DNA from: Inia geoffrensis
Lineage: Eukaryota > Chordata > Mammalia > Artiodactyla > Iniidae
NCBI GenBank assembly: GCA_036417435.1
Contig: CM070899.1
Location: 147,884,237 to 147,948,236 of the forward strand
Direction: 5' to 3'
DNA: 64,000 nucleotides
In this document: in pieces, positions 11,760-23,360 of the stretch
Layout of the letters: each line of letters opens with the position of its first letter
Numbering within the stretch: position 1 is the first letter of the stretch
Made by a program: the position numbers and the translations under genes
The notes under the pieces: model-generated
The model's database searches: none
What the model was told of the DNA's origin: nothing
The model's input: the letters and a program-made list of their open reading frames with translations, nothing else

Positions 11760-13150
11760 CAGGGAGGTGAGAAAGGATTAGGGGTGAAGAAAGGGAAAAG
11801 TTAGGGAGTTCTAACTTTTCTGGTAGGCAAGGACATAGGTCCCAGAATTTTTGTGCACTAGAATGAGATGCTGTATGTGGATGTGTTTTAAAAGGTGAAA
11901 GTAATCCCCAATATGAGACCTTTTGTTGTTCGGTGGCAACGTTTTAATGCTAGATGAGTTTGTTGTTTTTTCCCCCTGCATCTCTATTCTCTAACAACCG
12001 CCCCCATTCTAGGGCTTAGAAGAGAGGACCATTTCCCAAATGCCTGCTTTACCATTGAAATGCAACTTCAGTCCTTTGTTGAGACAAATATGAAATCCAG
12101 ATGCTAAGGTATCATTTTAGTATGAACCTCTATTTGAATCATTCATGTCAGTCCCCTTTTTCTTATTAACTATGATTCAACAAGTGTTGCCTTAGTGTTG
12201 TTTTTGTTTTTTAACCTCTTTGTATATCTCAAAGCACATGATGAGCCATTTATTAACCCACTGCAGGCTTAATGATGTAGTGAAACATTGTCCTCATTCT
12301 GTAGCCCTCCATTCCAAAAAGTCTGTCAGCATTATGATAGAATATTAAAAGGAATTAAATAAAAATCAAGAGGCAGAGATGCTAATAAGGTTGCCAGCAG
12401 AGGCCTTTCCTGGGATTTCTAAAACCCTGGGAGCAGTGAATTTTATATGCCCATTGTAGAAAATGGTTCATTGCATCAAAAATAAGGACAAAATCTGGCA
12501 CGTAGGATAATCCATTGAGACTCTGATGACCTCTGTCCGTTAAAAATAATTTGGCTTCAAAGGACAAGGGAGAAGAAAAGACGGTTTAACTCTAAATCTT
12601 ACTCTCTTCCTGTGATTAATGTAAATGCAATAAGCCAGATGCCCTAAGGGAGCAGATATAAAACCAAAGAAAGGATTCATTTAATCTAGGGTTTTTTTGG
12701 TTTTGTTTTCATTTGGGGGTTTTTTGTTTGGTTGGTTGGTTTTAGCTTGTAACATAGAGAAAAAGGATTGGCCAAGCATTTCTTTGGTTCTTGGTACATG
12801 ACTGAGTTCCTTGGACTAGCATCTCCTTACAAATGTGCTGAGAAGGGAGGGTTCAGCCTATGAAAGTATTATCCACAGGGTATTCTCCTCTACAAAATGG
12901 AGTGGACCCCAGACCACAATACCCTCCTTGACTAGGAGGGGCAGGTAAATGGTTCTATTCCTCCAGCCAGTTTTTTGATATTCTCTACCATGACTTCACT
13001 TCAGTGGAGCAGCCTCAGAAATTTCTATTTATAAAAACTAAGCAGTGATTCTCTTTATACACCTGCGTTCCCTGAATGTAAATGAGAAGAGAACATTTTA
13101 GAATACTTTGAACCGTGTTGTCAGAAGGTAGGCATTAGATATTTTTATAT
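11760..13150. other. Unassigned stretch
   Basis: AT-rich with T/G-rich patches near 12690-12745 (GTTTTTT and GGTTGGTTGG runs). No family or credible coding frame was recognised. Confidence 0.4.
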
Positions 13151-13159
13151 AAATTTATC

Positions 13160-13270
13160 ATTGTTTCATCAATTAATTAACAAATATTTATTAGGTATCT
13201 ACTTTGTTTTAAGCTGAAGTTTGGGACTTGGGGATATATGTAGAAAACTAAAAACACTTAGCCAAAGTCA
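13160..13270 (-). mobile_element. L2 LINE 3' end
   Basis: Reverse-complement L2 tail: TTAACAAATATTTATTAGGTATCTACTTTG, then TTGGGGATATATGTAGAAAAC. Confidence 0.55.
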
Positions 13271-13304
13271 GATACATGGTCAATTCATCTTTATTCTTCA
13301 TTCA

Positions 13305-13560
13305 TTCTTTCTTTCATTCATCATTCAGTAAGCATTTTAAAAAATCCAGACAGTATGTTAGGTGCTAAGAATATGACAGAGACTGGAATTGACAGCTTCC
13401 TACTTTCCCAGAGTTTATAGTCCAGCCAGAAAGGAAGTTAATTAAGTAAGCAATAACAACAGAGAGTAATATAAAACAACTGGGTGCTATAAGAGAACAC
13501 AGAAGGAGATAATTTAGGCCTTCCTTCAATTTTGGTTGACTTGAATATAAATTATCCACA
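13305..13560 (-). mobile_element. L2 LINE 3' end, second copy
   Basis: Starts with CATTCTTTCTTTCATTCATCATTCAGTAAGC, then TAGGTGCTAAGAATATGACAG and CCCAGAGTTTATAGTCCAGCC, and later GGGTGCTATAAGAGAACACAG. It is an independent copy in the same orientation as its left neighbour. Confidence 0.6.
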
Positions 13561-14685
13561 AGTTAATTTTTTTGTGAAATTGGGGAGGATAACTTATGTG
13601 ACAGAGTAGAAGATAATACTTTGAAAGTAGGGTAGGGTCAGGGAGTGCTTGACTTTTCTTTCATCCTAGTTTCCTTTCATGCTACTTTTTTCTCATTTCA
13701 TATTTCTAAATCTCCATGGAATTCCATGCTGGGGGTGTGCATTCGGCTAAACCAGGGTACACTGGAGCACTGAAGTATAATATCCTACTCCTTTCTCTAG
13801 CATGCCTTCCTTAAGGAAGCACCTGAAATATTCTGCAGGTGTTTCTATGGAGCTTATAGTTTACTACACCTCCCTAAAGGCACACGTCAAATCAGAAAGA
13901 TCAAAAATATCTCAAAATCCTTTTTAGACTGATAATGAATGATGGAATGTAAATAAGGGTAATCTTGATTATTTTATGAAATGAATTTCTGTATACCCCC
14001 AAGTATTCCTGAAAGCAACAAAAATCACAGCAATAAAAATACCCTCCCTTTGCATAGTCATTCATAATTTGTAAAACACTTTCATAAACTTTATTATCTC
14101 AGAGAGCCAGAAAACCGCCGTAGACCAAGTGTGAGAGAAAATGAAAGCGCGAGATAAGAAACGTGAGCCAGGAACGAGATGGAAAGTAATACAAAGTGTT
14201 GCATTTCTGGTCAAAGCAGGCAGGTAGGTTTGCTCAGCTATGTGGGGTGCATCTGGACAGGCCGTGTGCAGAACAGTTTCCCAAAGGGGTTGTGGAGAAG
14301 GAAGAAGGAGAGATTTATCTGCCTGCTGCACACAGCTCCCCTTCCTGTTTCCCATTAGTCAAAGTGTGAGCCCAGAGAGTTGAACCATCTTTGGCCGCCC
14401 TCTTTGCAGCCACTCATACAAGTCCAGAGATGGTGAGAGAAGCCAGAAATTCAGGGTGTGAGGCTGGTGGGCCTGGCTGTATAGTAGCAGCAGTGAAGGA
14501 AGTTCTCCTAGGAATGTAACTGGCCCACCCCAGGGTGTGGAGCTGTGAGGGCCCAAATAGACCTGGGGGCACTTAAGGCAAAGTTTGCTCACTACTGAGG
14601 GTCCAGCAGCTCATGTCACCAGTGGAATCTGAGGAGGCACCTAAGATATGTCCTATACAATTCCCAAGAAAATCTTTTTATATGT
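13561..14685. other. Unassigned stretch
   Basis: Nothing recognised. Minus-strand frames of 97 and 77 codons at 14062-14592 carry no domain I know and lack a supporting gene context. Confidence 0.4.
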
Positions 14686-14689
14686 TTAA

Positions 14690-14905
14690 TCATAAACATT
14701 ATAAAACACAAATTGACAATATTCAACAAAAATATTGATAACCTTTGATCCTGAAGTTTCACTTCCAGAAATTTAATTCCAGCAGTGCACAAAGATACCA
14801 CATATGAGGATATCACTACTTGTTAATAGTGAGAAAATGGAAACAACCTTAATTCCCATCTGTAGAGGACTGATGAAATAAACAATTGTCTCTTTAACAG
14901 TGGAT
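14690..14905 (+). mobile_element. Ancient L1 ORF2 fragment
   Basis: Degenerate sense L1 3' ORF2 text: TTTGATCCTGAAGTTTCACTTCCAGAAATTTAATTCC, then AGATACCACATATGAGGATATCACT, AATGGAAACAACCTTAATTCCC and AGAGGACTGATGAAATAAAC. Confidence 0.55.
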
Positions 14906-14994
14906 GACTCAGACAAAAGGAAGAAGATAATTACATTCACATGGCCTTTAGCATGTCTATACACTAGCTCCATCATGTATTGATTGTTTTTTGG

Positions 14995-15115
14995 GTACAT
15001 TATTTATTCCTTTTAACCTTTAGTGTACTCATCAGAAAAATGGGGATAATGATTATACCTTCCTCAGCATATTTGTATGTAAAGCACTTAGTAGGCACAA
15101 AATACGAACTAATCT
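14995..15115 (+). mobile_element. MIR SINE fragment
   Basis: TTAACCTTTAGTGTACTCATCAGAAAAATGGGGATAATGATTATACCTTCC and AAGCACTTAGTAGGCACAAA match the MIR 3' half. Confidence 0.65.
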
Positions 15116-15149
15116 TTGTCTTCACTGTCATCCTCCTAACTATCCTCTC

Positions 15150-15240
15150 ACATAAATATATATAATATGTATAATATATAAATGTAATAAATATAATAAA
15201 TATATGTATACGTCTATGTACACACACACACACACACACA
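15150..15240. repeat. AT-rich tract followed by (CA)n
   Basis: TA-rich sequence to 15210, then about eleven CA units at 15219-15240, directly left of the mariner MITE. Confidence 0.9.
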
Positions 15241-15251
15241 TATTTTTTTTC

Positions 15252-15328
15252 AGGTTACCCAAAAAGTTCGTTCAGGTTTTTTGGAACATCTTATGGAAAA
15301 ACCCTGAATGAACATTTTGGCCAACCCT
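15252..15328. mobile_element. Mariner-type MITE
   Basis: A 77-bp palindrome. The left arm has CCCAAAAAGTTCGTTCAGG and the right arm, reverse complemented, has GGCCAAAATGTTCATTCAGG. About 28 bp of terminal inverted repeat surround a tiny core. The ends are those of a mariner family common in cetartiodactyl genomes. A TA follows the right end; the left TA has been lost. It has no coding capacity. Confidence 0.8.
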
Positions 15329-15337
15329 ATACAGATA

Positions 15338-15480
15338 GAGAGAGAGCAGAGAAAGGTTTATTGCAGGAGCCAAGTAAGGAGAACAGGTGGCTCATGCTCA
15401 AAAGACTTGAACAGCCTGATGGGTCTCAGGGAAGAGTTTTCAAGGGGAAGGTGAGGGCATCTCCCTTATATATTGCTAGA
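15338..15480 (-). mobile_element. ERV LTR fragment
   Basis: On the minus strand there is a TATATAAGG box near 15470 and an AATAAA signal at 15357-15362 followed by CCTTTCTCTGCTC. This matches the same part of the solo LTR at 48450-48941 (shared GGTTTATTGCAGGA and CAGGTGGCTC / CGGGTGGCTC on the plus strand). Only the U3/R region remains. Confidence 0.6.
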
Positions 15481-15524
15481 CTCAACCTACTGACATGAAA
15501 GCAAAGATGAAGAAAATTTAAGTG

Positions 15525-15640
15525 GCATTCCAAGTGCTTGACAACTTGTCAGTGGTGGAATTAGAATTTAGCCTGTGTTCTAATTAGAATTAGAATACAC
15601 TAAATCCTGTGTTCTTTAATTATACCATGTTGCCTCACTT
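15525..15640 (-). mobile_element. MIR SINE 5' region with internal duplication
   Basis: CAACTTGTCAGTGGTGGAATTAGAATTTAGCC and TATACCATGTTGCCTC fit reverse-complement MIR. CCTGTGTTCT occurs twice around an AATTAGAATTAGAAT insert, indicating a local duplication. Confidence 0.55.
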
Positions 15641-16079
15641 TGAAGAAATCTTCAGGTGTCACAAAGCTGGGATAAGCAGTTATTGAGTTACACGGCAAAA
15701 TTTGTGTCTAAAAAGATCTTAGCAAAATGGAATCCTGGGCATAATATCAAAAGAGGAACTTAACATGGATAATGGGGAAGTCCAGCATTTGGTTAAAACC
15801 AAAAGAAATCACTCCAGTACAAGAAAGTTTATAAAAAAATATTTAGGGATTTTACTGACTGATAATGTAATGTGATTAAAATATGAACTATGACTGTTAA
15901 AAATGTGAATATGATATTTGATTGCATTAAAATTATCATATTGCTTAGAATGAGAAAGTTGATATTTCTGCTTTCTCTAACTCGGTCTAATTGCGCTGAG
16001 AAAAATGTGTTCCATTCAGTGATATGACTTGATTTTCAGACACTTACGGGAGAATTGTAGTAGAAATATGCAGTGGTCA
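15641..16079. other. Unassigned stretch
   Basis: AT-rich, with no recognised repeat family and no supported reading frame. Confidence 0.4.
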
Positions 16080-16420
16080 GGTAAAAAAGAGCCTTTTGAG
16101 CCATCCTAAGGAAGACGGAGTTTACTTTCAAAGATCAAAGGTATCCATCAGTATGATTTAAGAAGAGAAGTAATGGGGTCATATCTGTTCTTTAACAGCT
16201 GTGTGCTGACTGGGACTGGGGACAGGAGACTAGTCAGGCTATTGTAACCGTCCATGGCTGGAAGGAGGGCAGAGGTCTTGGAAACAAACAGGAGAGACAA
16301 ATTCAAGAAATGTTCAGGAGGTGGACTTGACCAGAGCTGATAATCGGCTGAATGAGGTAATGAGGGGTGAAGAAGTGGGAAGACTCTAGGATGACTCCCG
16401 GGTTTCTGGACTGGATTCAA
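16080..16420 (-). mobile_element. L2 LINE fragment
   Basis: Reverse-complement L2 ORF/3' region: AGTAATGGGGTCATATCTGTTC, GGAGACTAGTCAGGCTATTGTAACCGTCC and TCTAGGATGACTCCCGGGTTTCTGG. The 118-codon minus-strand frame at 16148-16504 is the decayed L2 reading frame and its flank, not a gene. Confidence 0.65.
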
Positions 16421-17019
16421 GATAGGAAATGTAGGAAGGGGAATCATCTCGTGGGCATGCGTGAGAGAGAAAGGATGATCATATACATAGGCAAGGGAAC
16501 TCACTACTACTTTGGATATTACAAAAGAATCTAAAGAAACAGAGTTTGGCTTGATGGATAAACCCTATAGCCAGTTCCCTTTGTGAAGTTCTTGATTTTG
16601 TGATCAGACCATTGATGGCAAAGAATGTGAAGTTGCTGTATTCACTTTATGAGAAACTTTCTAACATACACTCATTACTGCTTCAACACCACTGACCTTA
16701 TCCTTATTGTGCCTTAATTTAGATTCTAATGCTTATTCCTCTATATACTCCAAAATTCTTATTACAGTTTTCCTTAATGCTACTCATTTCCTAATGCAAA
16801 TCTATATGTTTGGTATTATTTTGACTGAAGAAAAGAGACCTGGGTCAAATTTAACTATATATACTTTTTTTTTTCCTAACCATATAATAGAATAAGTTTA
16901 GGGGAACCAAATAAGAAAAGTAGTATGGCTCATAAATATATGAACCTGTGTCTATGTCTTCCATTTCTTTTGTCACTTTGATATTTCTTTCTAGACTTTG
17001 ATCATATGCACATGTTTAC
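16421..17019. other. Unassigned stretch
   Basis: AT-rich. A 62-codon plus-strand frame at 16707-16895 has no recognisable content. Confidence 0.4.
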
Positions 17020-17335
17020 GAACTTGTTATCAATCAGTACCTATATTTGAGAACTATTTATTTTTAATTAACATTGTATCATAAGAATTTCCCACATTTC
17101 TCTGAAAACGTCACGCTTCTAACAACTGCATTTTTTCCGACATTACATTTGTCACACTACAATTTACTTAGAATTGTTAGACATTTAGTTTGCTTCCAGA
17201 ATTTTGGCTGTTTTACGCAACTCTAAGAAGAAGATATTAATCTATAAACTTTTCCCCACTCACCACCAGTATTTTCAACTAATAGTTTAGAGTTCCAAAC
17301 CAGAATTTCTAGGTCTAAGTGCTTAAAAAAATTTT
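17020..17335 (-). mobile_element. Ancient L1 fragment
   Basis: Antisense L1 text: AACTTGTTATCAATCAGTACC, TTGTTAGACATTTAGTTTGCTTCC, TTTTGGCTGTTTTACGCAAC and CAGAATTTCTAGGTCTAAGTGC. It is strongly decayed. Confidence 0.45.
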
Positions 17336-18200
17336 GTTTAATTGGATATTACAAAATATCTTTACCCAGTTAAAGCCTGGCTTGGCCTTGACTCCTTGCT
17401 TATGGTCAGTGTGAGAAGTTGTATTTCCACTTGGGCTTTTTAATTTAACCGTGTATATAGTGCATTTAAGCTGAATGCCCCGTCAACTCAGCATAAGAAG
17501 GAAGGCAGAATAGAAATATAATGACCACTTTTATTATTTTTTTAATTCTCAAATTCTTGAATCTCACAATTTTGATTGGCTCCTTCTTACTCTTTTTTCC
17601 CCCAGACCAGCTAATGGGAAGATCAAGTGGCTACATTTCTTATGTTTTCTTGTTCAGATATGTTGTCATAGAAAGGAATTCATAGATTTGTTTGTCGGTT
17701 TATTTTTTAGCTTTTGTGAAATGATGTCCTAAAAGAGGCCATTGAAACCATAAGGTTGACTTCCAAATTGGATCGTCATTTTATCATTCAGTTGAAATCT
17801 CATTTACCACTGAAAAGCATTGCCAGTTACCATAACAAATCAACTTTTGTGTCCTAACACTCCTCAGACTCTCCTCCGTCACTCATGAATGGGCTGAGTA
17901 TAGCTGTTCATGATCAACCCCAAAATATAATCCAGAAATAAAATCTTCCTCCGCACAAATCTCCTTGATATAGATATTTCCTCACTGGCTCAACATTGGC
18001 ACAGAAATAAGACCATTTGTAGTCTCAGTTAGGAAACATTAAAGAGATTGCCAAAGAAAGTGGTGAAATGGAAACCAGAAGGCTTCATCAAAGACACAGG
18101 ATATGAGTTTAATTTGGATTATGAGTTTCTTAGTAAATGATTCTGGGTATATGTTAGCATGAGACATTAAACAGATTACTGAGGCAGTAATCTCTCTAGC
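17336..18200. other. Unassigned stretch
   Basis: No repeat family recognised, and no supported frame. Confidence 0.4.
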
Positions 18201-18201
18201 T

Positions 18202-18412
18202 CAGAGTTTCTCAGCCTCAATACTACTGACACCTTGCGCTGGGTTATTCTTTGTCGAGGGGCTGTCCCGTGCATTGTAGGATGTTTAGCAGCATCCCTGG
18301 CCTTTCCCACTAGATGCCCGTAACAGATTCTAGTTGTGACAACCAAAAATGTATCCACACATTGCCAGTTATCCCCTCGTGGGTCCAAACCACCCATAAT
18401 TTAGAACTATTG
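18202..18412 (-). mobile_element. MER5A hAT element
   Basis: Near full-length reverse complement of MER5A: CAGAGTTTCTCAGCCTC, CTGTCCCGTGCATTGTAGGA, TTTAGCAGCATCCCTGGCC, TTGTGACAACCAAAAATGT and a right end TAGAACTATTG. A matching 8-bp target duplication is no longer visible. Confidence 0.85.
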
Positions 18413-18429
18413 CTTACCTGCAGTCGTTT

Positions 18430-18535
18430 GGTTTCCTGTGTCCCCTCTTTGAGTCTCAGATTCCTTACCTACAAAATCAGAAAATTGAACTAGATGATAT
18501 CCAGTTATCCTCTAACTCTAAAGGTGTTTGAACAT
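18430..18535 (+). mobile_element. MIR-like SINE fragment
   Basis: GAGTCTCAGATTCCTTACCTACAAAATCAG then GAACTAGATGATATCCAGTTATCC resembles the MIR tail with the GACTAGATGATCTC extension seen in some copies. Confidence 0.5.
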
Positions 18536-19380
18536 GTCAGATCCAGAGAAACAGATTTACTGTCTATATGATCTTCCAAACCCTAGACTTTTGTGATTCC
18601 TGAAGTTTAAAAATTGCCACAATGTTCTGAAAGTGTTTTAAGAGAAACACTATGGTGTTATCAGTTGGGGAATGTAAACAAGATGGGCTACTGTTTTCTC
18701 TAAGAAAAAAAAAATTGTTAGAGACCAGAACTAGAAATTTTATTTGTGCTAACGTCCTAAAGTTTCGAGATTAGAAGCAAGCTGGAGTATGATGGAACCG
18801 GAAGATAGGAGAAAAGTGACCAAATCTAACAATAAAATAGAAGTGAAGGCAAAACCGATAAATTTCAAGTCTGAATAGACCCACATCACTTCCTTTAAAC
18901 ATAAAATAATCAGATGATAAGAGGAAAAAGCTTCAAGGAGTCCAGGAGCTGATTTCCTAAGAGCATATGTTTCCGCTGGAAGGCTTCTTTCATCACTCGG
19001 TTACTTAAGTTTCATGGGAGACTAGGTGTGAAACCCATTAATTGCTTTTCTTTTGAGTGGATTGAAAGGAATCACTAGTACTGATACATTCAGAACACTG
19101 GTAAGAAACAGAAGTTCAGAAGCTCTAGAATGGCTGTGAGGGTGGAGCAGGAAGGAGGCGATGAAGAATAGCAAGCCATGCTCCACATTTCACTGCCGTC
19201 ACTGTGGAAAGAGCTTTTGTGATGCTCGGTGTCTATTTGGACACACAAGCATGCTGCCTGTCAGCACGCCCCATGTGCCGAATAGAACCAATGGATTTGG
19301 GTCCAGCTTCACAGGCAAGAACATTCTCATCTGAGAGATAACACTCGACAAAATTCACTCAGGAAGGAGAAGAGGAAGGG
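18536..19380. other. Unassigned stretch
   Basis: Nothing recognised. GC content is mildly higher at 19130-19320, without CpG clustering. Confidence 0.4.
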
Positions 19381-19386
19381 ATATTA

Positions 19387-19435
19387 CATCTCTCTCTTTT
19401 GCTTGGTCTCTCACTCTCTCTCTCTTTCTCTCCTA
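19387..19435. repeat. (CT)n-rich tract
   Basis: Pyrimidine-only CT repeats broken by TTTTGCTTGG. Confidence 0.85.
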
Positions 19436-19559
19436 CCCTGCACTTCCAAACTATTTAGCAGGGCAACTTTCACAGTCACACAGTAAGCATTCATGACTGT
19501 GAAGGATAACTAGTAATGTTATTTAAGTGCTTGCCATGATCTTGGAACCTGACTTGGCT

Positions 19560-19815
19560 TTGACTTCATAATACATCATGATACTTATTAGAGCTTACTA
19601 TGTACTCTTATGTTTGCAAGTGTTACATTAACTCTCAATATAAACCTTTAAGGTAGTTGTTTTTTCACCTACCTCTTTAGATAAGGAAATTTGAGCAGAG
19701 AGTGGTAGCTGGGTAACGTGTCCAAAGTCACACAGAGAGTAAGTTGAAAGAGCTGGGATCTGAACCCAGTCAGACTCACTCCTTGAGCCTCTGCTCCTTG
19801 CTGCTCTGTCCTACC
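19560..19815 (-). mobile_element. MIR SINE
   Basis: Near full length in reverse complement: TAAACCTTTAAGGTAGTTG, GATAAGGAAATTTGAGCAGAGAG, CCAAAGTCACACAGAGAGTAAG, GGGATCTGAACCCAG and CAGACTCACTCC. Confidence 0.8.
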
Positions 19816-19834
19816 ACTTCCCTGAGTGTGTTAT

Positions 19835-19990
19835 AGCATGGTCTTCATTCTAACTGCCACCTTATGAGTAGTTATTATTTTTATCTTTTTTCCACAGATG
19901 AGGAAACTGAGGTACAGGGAGGTTGAGTCATTTGTCAAAAGTCTCATAGAAATGAAGTAAGGAATCAGGGATTCCACTCCAATTGGCCAG
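19835..19990 (-). mobile_element. MIR SINE, second copy
   Basis: CCACAGATGAGGAAACTGAGGTACAGGGAGG and AGTCATTTGTCAAAAGTCTCATAG mark a second MIR in the same orientation, starting about 20 bases after the first ends. Confidence 0.75.
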
Positions 19991-20089
19991 CTCTCAGTCT
20001 TTGCCCTTGCCTCTGTGCCTTCTGCCCCCTGTGGAGGAGCTACAGGGACCTGTGCTAAGCTACTGCCCAGTGAGGTAGATGTCATCGGA

Positions 20090-20395
20090 GTCACACATAG
20101 GGTGGCATACTTTCCTTGTTCAGAGAAGGAGGATGTTCCATTTTGCTGCTTGGAAAGGGGTGTCCAAGAAGGCTTCGTGGAAGGGGTGGTATTAGCTAGG
20201 ACTTGGGGAAATGGGCTAAATTTACAGGCAGAAGTTGAAGGGAGGGATTTCTGGGAAGGTAAAACAGCATAAGCAAAGGCACAGAGGTTGAGTTTTGCAG
20301 GGTGTTCCTGAAAATGTTCTTCAGTTGGTCATGGAGAAGTTTAGGGCAGTGAAAAGGGTGTAGCCTTTCCCGAAACAGATAAGCTGTAACTTTCT
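20090..20395 (-). mobile_element. L2 LINE fragment
   Basis: Antisense L2 text: GGTGTCCAAGAAGGCTTCGTGGAAGGGGTGG, AGCTAGGACTTGGGG, AGCATAAGCAAAGGCACAGAGG and TTGGTCATGGAGAAGTTTAGGG. Confidence 0.6.
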
Positions 20396-21834
20396 TGAAG
20401 ATTTGCTTGAAAGTACAGCAATTCAGGGGAACTCAGAACTCAGAAAGAAAAAAATTGGGGGTTAGAAAGAGATATGGGCACACTGACGAAAGCCAGTACC
20501 AATGGACAGCTTTAAAAAATGACCAAGAACAAGGCAGATGCTGCCATGGGGACGTCTGTGCTAATCACCCAGCAGTGCCTGGGCTGGATTACCTTTAGAA
20601 ATGGGGATCATTCCAAAAAATCACAAGGCGAGAATCACAGCCCAGTAGGAAACTTGTTACTCTTCCACAGGCCCTGAGGACTCACTAGAAATCCGGTTAT
20701 CTTTCAACACCATCCTTTTTCTGAGACAAATTACTAGTGTGCAAATGTATCGATATGGAAAGTGTTATGAACAACTAACATACGTGTGCTGGGCACTATT
20801 GCCAGTGATTCTAAATATTAAAACTCCTTTAAAGGTATAAAGTTTAAGTTTAACTGCACAATTAGTAAATTACACTTACAGTAAGAATACGGTTTATGAA
20901 GAGAATTTTAAAAGTCTGCATTATACCTTCATTAATTGAATACTGTGATATTTGACATCACAGTGAGTCTGAGTTGACTACTCTACTGACAGGGAATACA
21001 GTTTCTTCAATGAAAGTGAATAAAGAATCTAAGCTTAGGGGGCCTCAGTCTCTTAACCATGTTACCAAAGACTCTGATGCAGTTGGTCCCCTCCAGTTAT
21101 CACCAAGGAGAGGATACAGCCAATAGGAACCCTGCCGGCTCAAACAATGGGGCGTGTCTGGGTAGAAGAACATTGACAGCAGTAGCTATTGAGGACAATT
21201 CTGTCTTCTGTGCTCTGCATGGGGGAAGTTACTGCAGGGAGGGCTGAGATCTGTCAGATTCAGCTTTACAACATTTTTAATAAGGCTGAAGCTCACATAG
21301 ACCTAGGTCTCATTTGCCGGGGGTCAGGCACCACGGCAAGCAAATCTGATCAAATTCAGCCCCTGCACTGTCAGGCCCACTGAGATGGAGCACAGCAGGC
21401 TCATCTCCAAAGCAGAGAAATACTACTCCTGTAGTATTCTGTTTGCAGTCCAAATAAGCTTTGTTTTCTGTTCTCCTTCTCAGGCAAAATTTTCACCCGA
21501 CCCTAGGCAGCAATAACCGAACAAAGACCCATATTTGTTGAGAGTGGCTCCTCCCTAGAGAAAACTAGAGCGAGTGTCTTTTACTTTCTGTTAAACCTTT
21601 ATTAATTTTTGATTGTGAATTCTATGTGTTATCAGTGTTCACTGAGATAACTGAGAGAATACTGATTGGGGAGCAATATAAAAAATATTAAACATCCCTC
21701 ATGCACTTTTACCATTTTCATGTATATCTTTCCAGAATCTTTATGCATATATTTGTATGCTAAGTATATAGGCACATATAAACAAGTATTTTAAAAAATA
21801 TGAATAACCTGTAATTGTTGTTTAGAAATCTATC
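20396..21834. other. Unassigned stretch
   Basis: About 1.4 kb with no recognised family. Short frames at 20395-20598, 21059-21247 and 21189-21383 have no domain content. Confidence 0.4.
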
Positions 21835-22888
21835 ATTTGGGGGTTATCTGTTTTCTTCTGAAATTATTTCACTTACAGAAATGTTGCAAGAACAGTATAA
21901 AGTACTGATCTCCCAGATTTACCAACAGTGTGTATTTCACCCATTCTGCTTTATAATTCTCCCTTTCTTCCCTCCTTTCCTCCTCTTTCCTTCCTTCCTA
22001 TCATCTATCAATCTACCTTTTTATTTCTCTAATCTATCCTCCATCTATCTGTCCATGTATTATTCTGAATCATTTGAGAGTAACTTGGAGACATCATGCC
22101 CTTTTAGTTTGTGTTTCCTGAAAACAAGTACAATCTCTTATATAGCCACAGTAAAATATTCTCTTACATACTATTATAAATTATGAAATCAAACAATAAA
22201 CCTTGATGCAGTACTATATCTAACCAGAGTCCATCTTCAAATGTCATCAATTATCCCAATAATGTATTTTATAGCTCTTTTCCCCTTGTTTTGGATCCAG
22301 CCCAGGATCACATATTACATTTAGCTGTCATGTCTCTTTCATTTACTTTAATCTAGAGCAGTTTCTCATCCTTTATCTCTCTTAACCTTGACATTTTTGA
22401 AGGAAATGTCCCTCACGTGGGTCTGTCTGATTTTTCTCCCATTGTTAGATTCAGTGTATGCATCTTTGACAGGTATATCACAAAAATGATGCTGCATCCT
22501 TTTTGGTGCATATCAGGAGGGTACATAGAATATGTTTATCCCAGTATCAATGATGCTAAACTTTATCACTTGATTAAGGTGTTGTCTTCCAGGTTTATCC
22601 ATTGTAAATTTACAATTTACCGCCATAGTATTAAATAGTTTTCCCATGGGGACATATTTGGGGACCAGGGAAATGCCCCCAAATAGGATATTTCTCATCA
22701 AACCACTAGCTTAACATCTACCTAGATTTTTCTCACTCCATCATTATTTTTTGTCTACTAGTTAGCTTTCTATGACAAGAAGAACTTTCCCTTCCTATCT
22801 ATCTGTGTATCTGTCTCTCAGTTTGGTAGGGATTCATGGATTTGTCAATGAATTATAGGCCCTCAGTATCATTTATTTTGTAGCTTGA
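21835..22888 (-). mobile_element. Ancient L1M-type 3' UTR
   Basis: About 1 kb of antisense text that I associate with L1M 3' regions: AAATGTTGCAAGAACAGTATAAAG, CATTTGAGAGTAACTTGGAGACATCATGCC, GGATCCAGCCCAGGATCACATATTACATTTAGCTGTCATGTCTC and TATCACTTGATTAAGGTGTTGTC. The subfamily was not assigned. A pyrimidine-rich and (TCTA)-rich patch lies at 21960-22050. Confidence 0.6.
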
Positions 22889-23125
22889 ATTTCTCCACAT
22901 GTGGTAACAGGGAGCCCCTTCATGCCGTCTTCTTCCTTTTTGAATATATTCTCATCGTTCTCTGAGCATTTCTCCACGTGCGGTAACAGGGAGCCCCTTC
23001 ATGCCGTCTTCTTCCTTTTTGAATATATTCTCATCGTTCTCTGAGCATTTCTCCACGTGCGGTAACAGGGAGCCCCTTCATGCCGTCTTCTTTCTTTTTG
23101 AATATATTCTCATCGTTCCCTGAGC
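22889..23125. repeat. 79-bp tandem repeat, three copies
   Basis: Three head-to-tail units start at 22889, 22968 and 23047, each 79 bp. Unit 1 differs from units 2 and 3 at CACATGTGG versus CACGTGCGG. Unit 3 has TCTTTCT for TCTTCCT and TTCCC for TTCTC. Only a few substitutions separate the units, so the duplications are much younger than the L1 remnant they sit in. Units 2 and 3 carry a CACGTG E-box. Confidence 0.97.
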
Positions 23126-23321
23126 ACTTCATTAGCTTCTGGCACCACAAAGTATTCCTCGCTAATTTTGTACTTTCTCCATCCTCGCTGTGGAATCCAG
23201 CTTTTCCTTCATGAAACAATGGCTATTTTCATTGAAGAAAAGCATTTAGAAACCACTGTCTGTGGACTAGGTGTGCTCGTTGCTACTGAAGTTTCTCATC
23301 AGACAGACCTAGGAGCTAGGA

Positions 23322-23360
23322 GATATATATATATATATATATATATATAACATATATATA
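23322..23360. repeat. (TA)n microsatellite
   Basis: About 14 uninterrupted AT units, then ACATATATATA. Confidence 0.95.

Noticed and set aside
16148..16504. 118-codon minus-strand frame
   Set aside because: Falls mostly in a decayed antisense L2 fragment.
22889..23125. CRISPR-like array
   Set aside because: Direct tandem units of 79 bp with no distinct spacers; this is a minisatellite in a mammalian genome.
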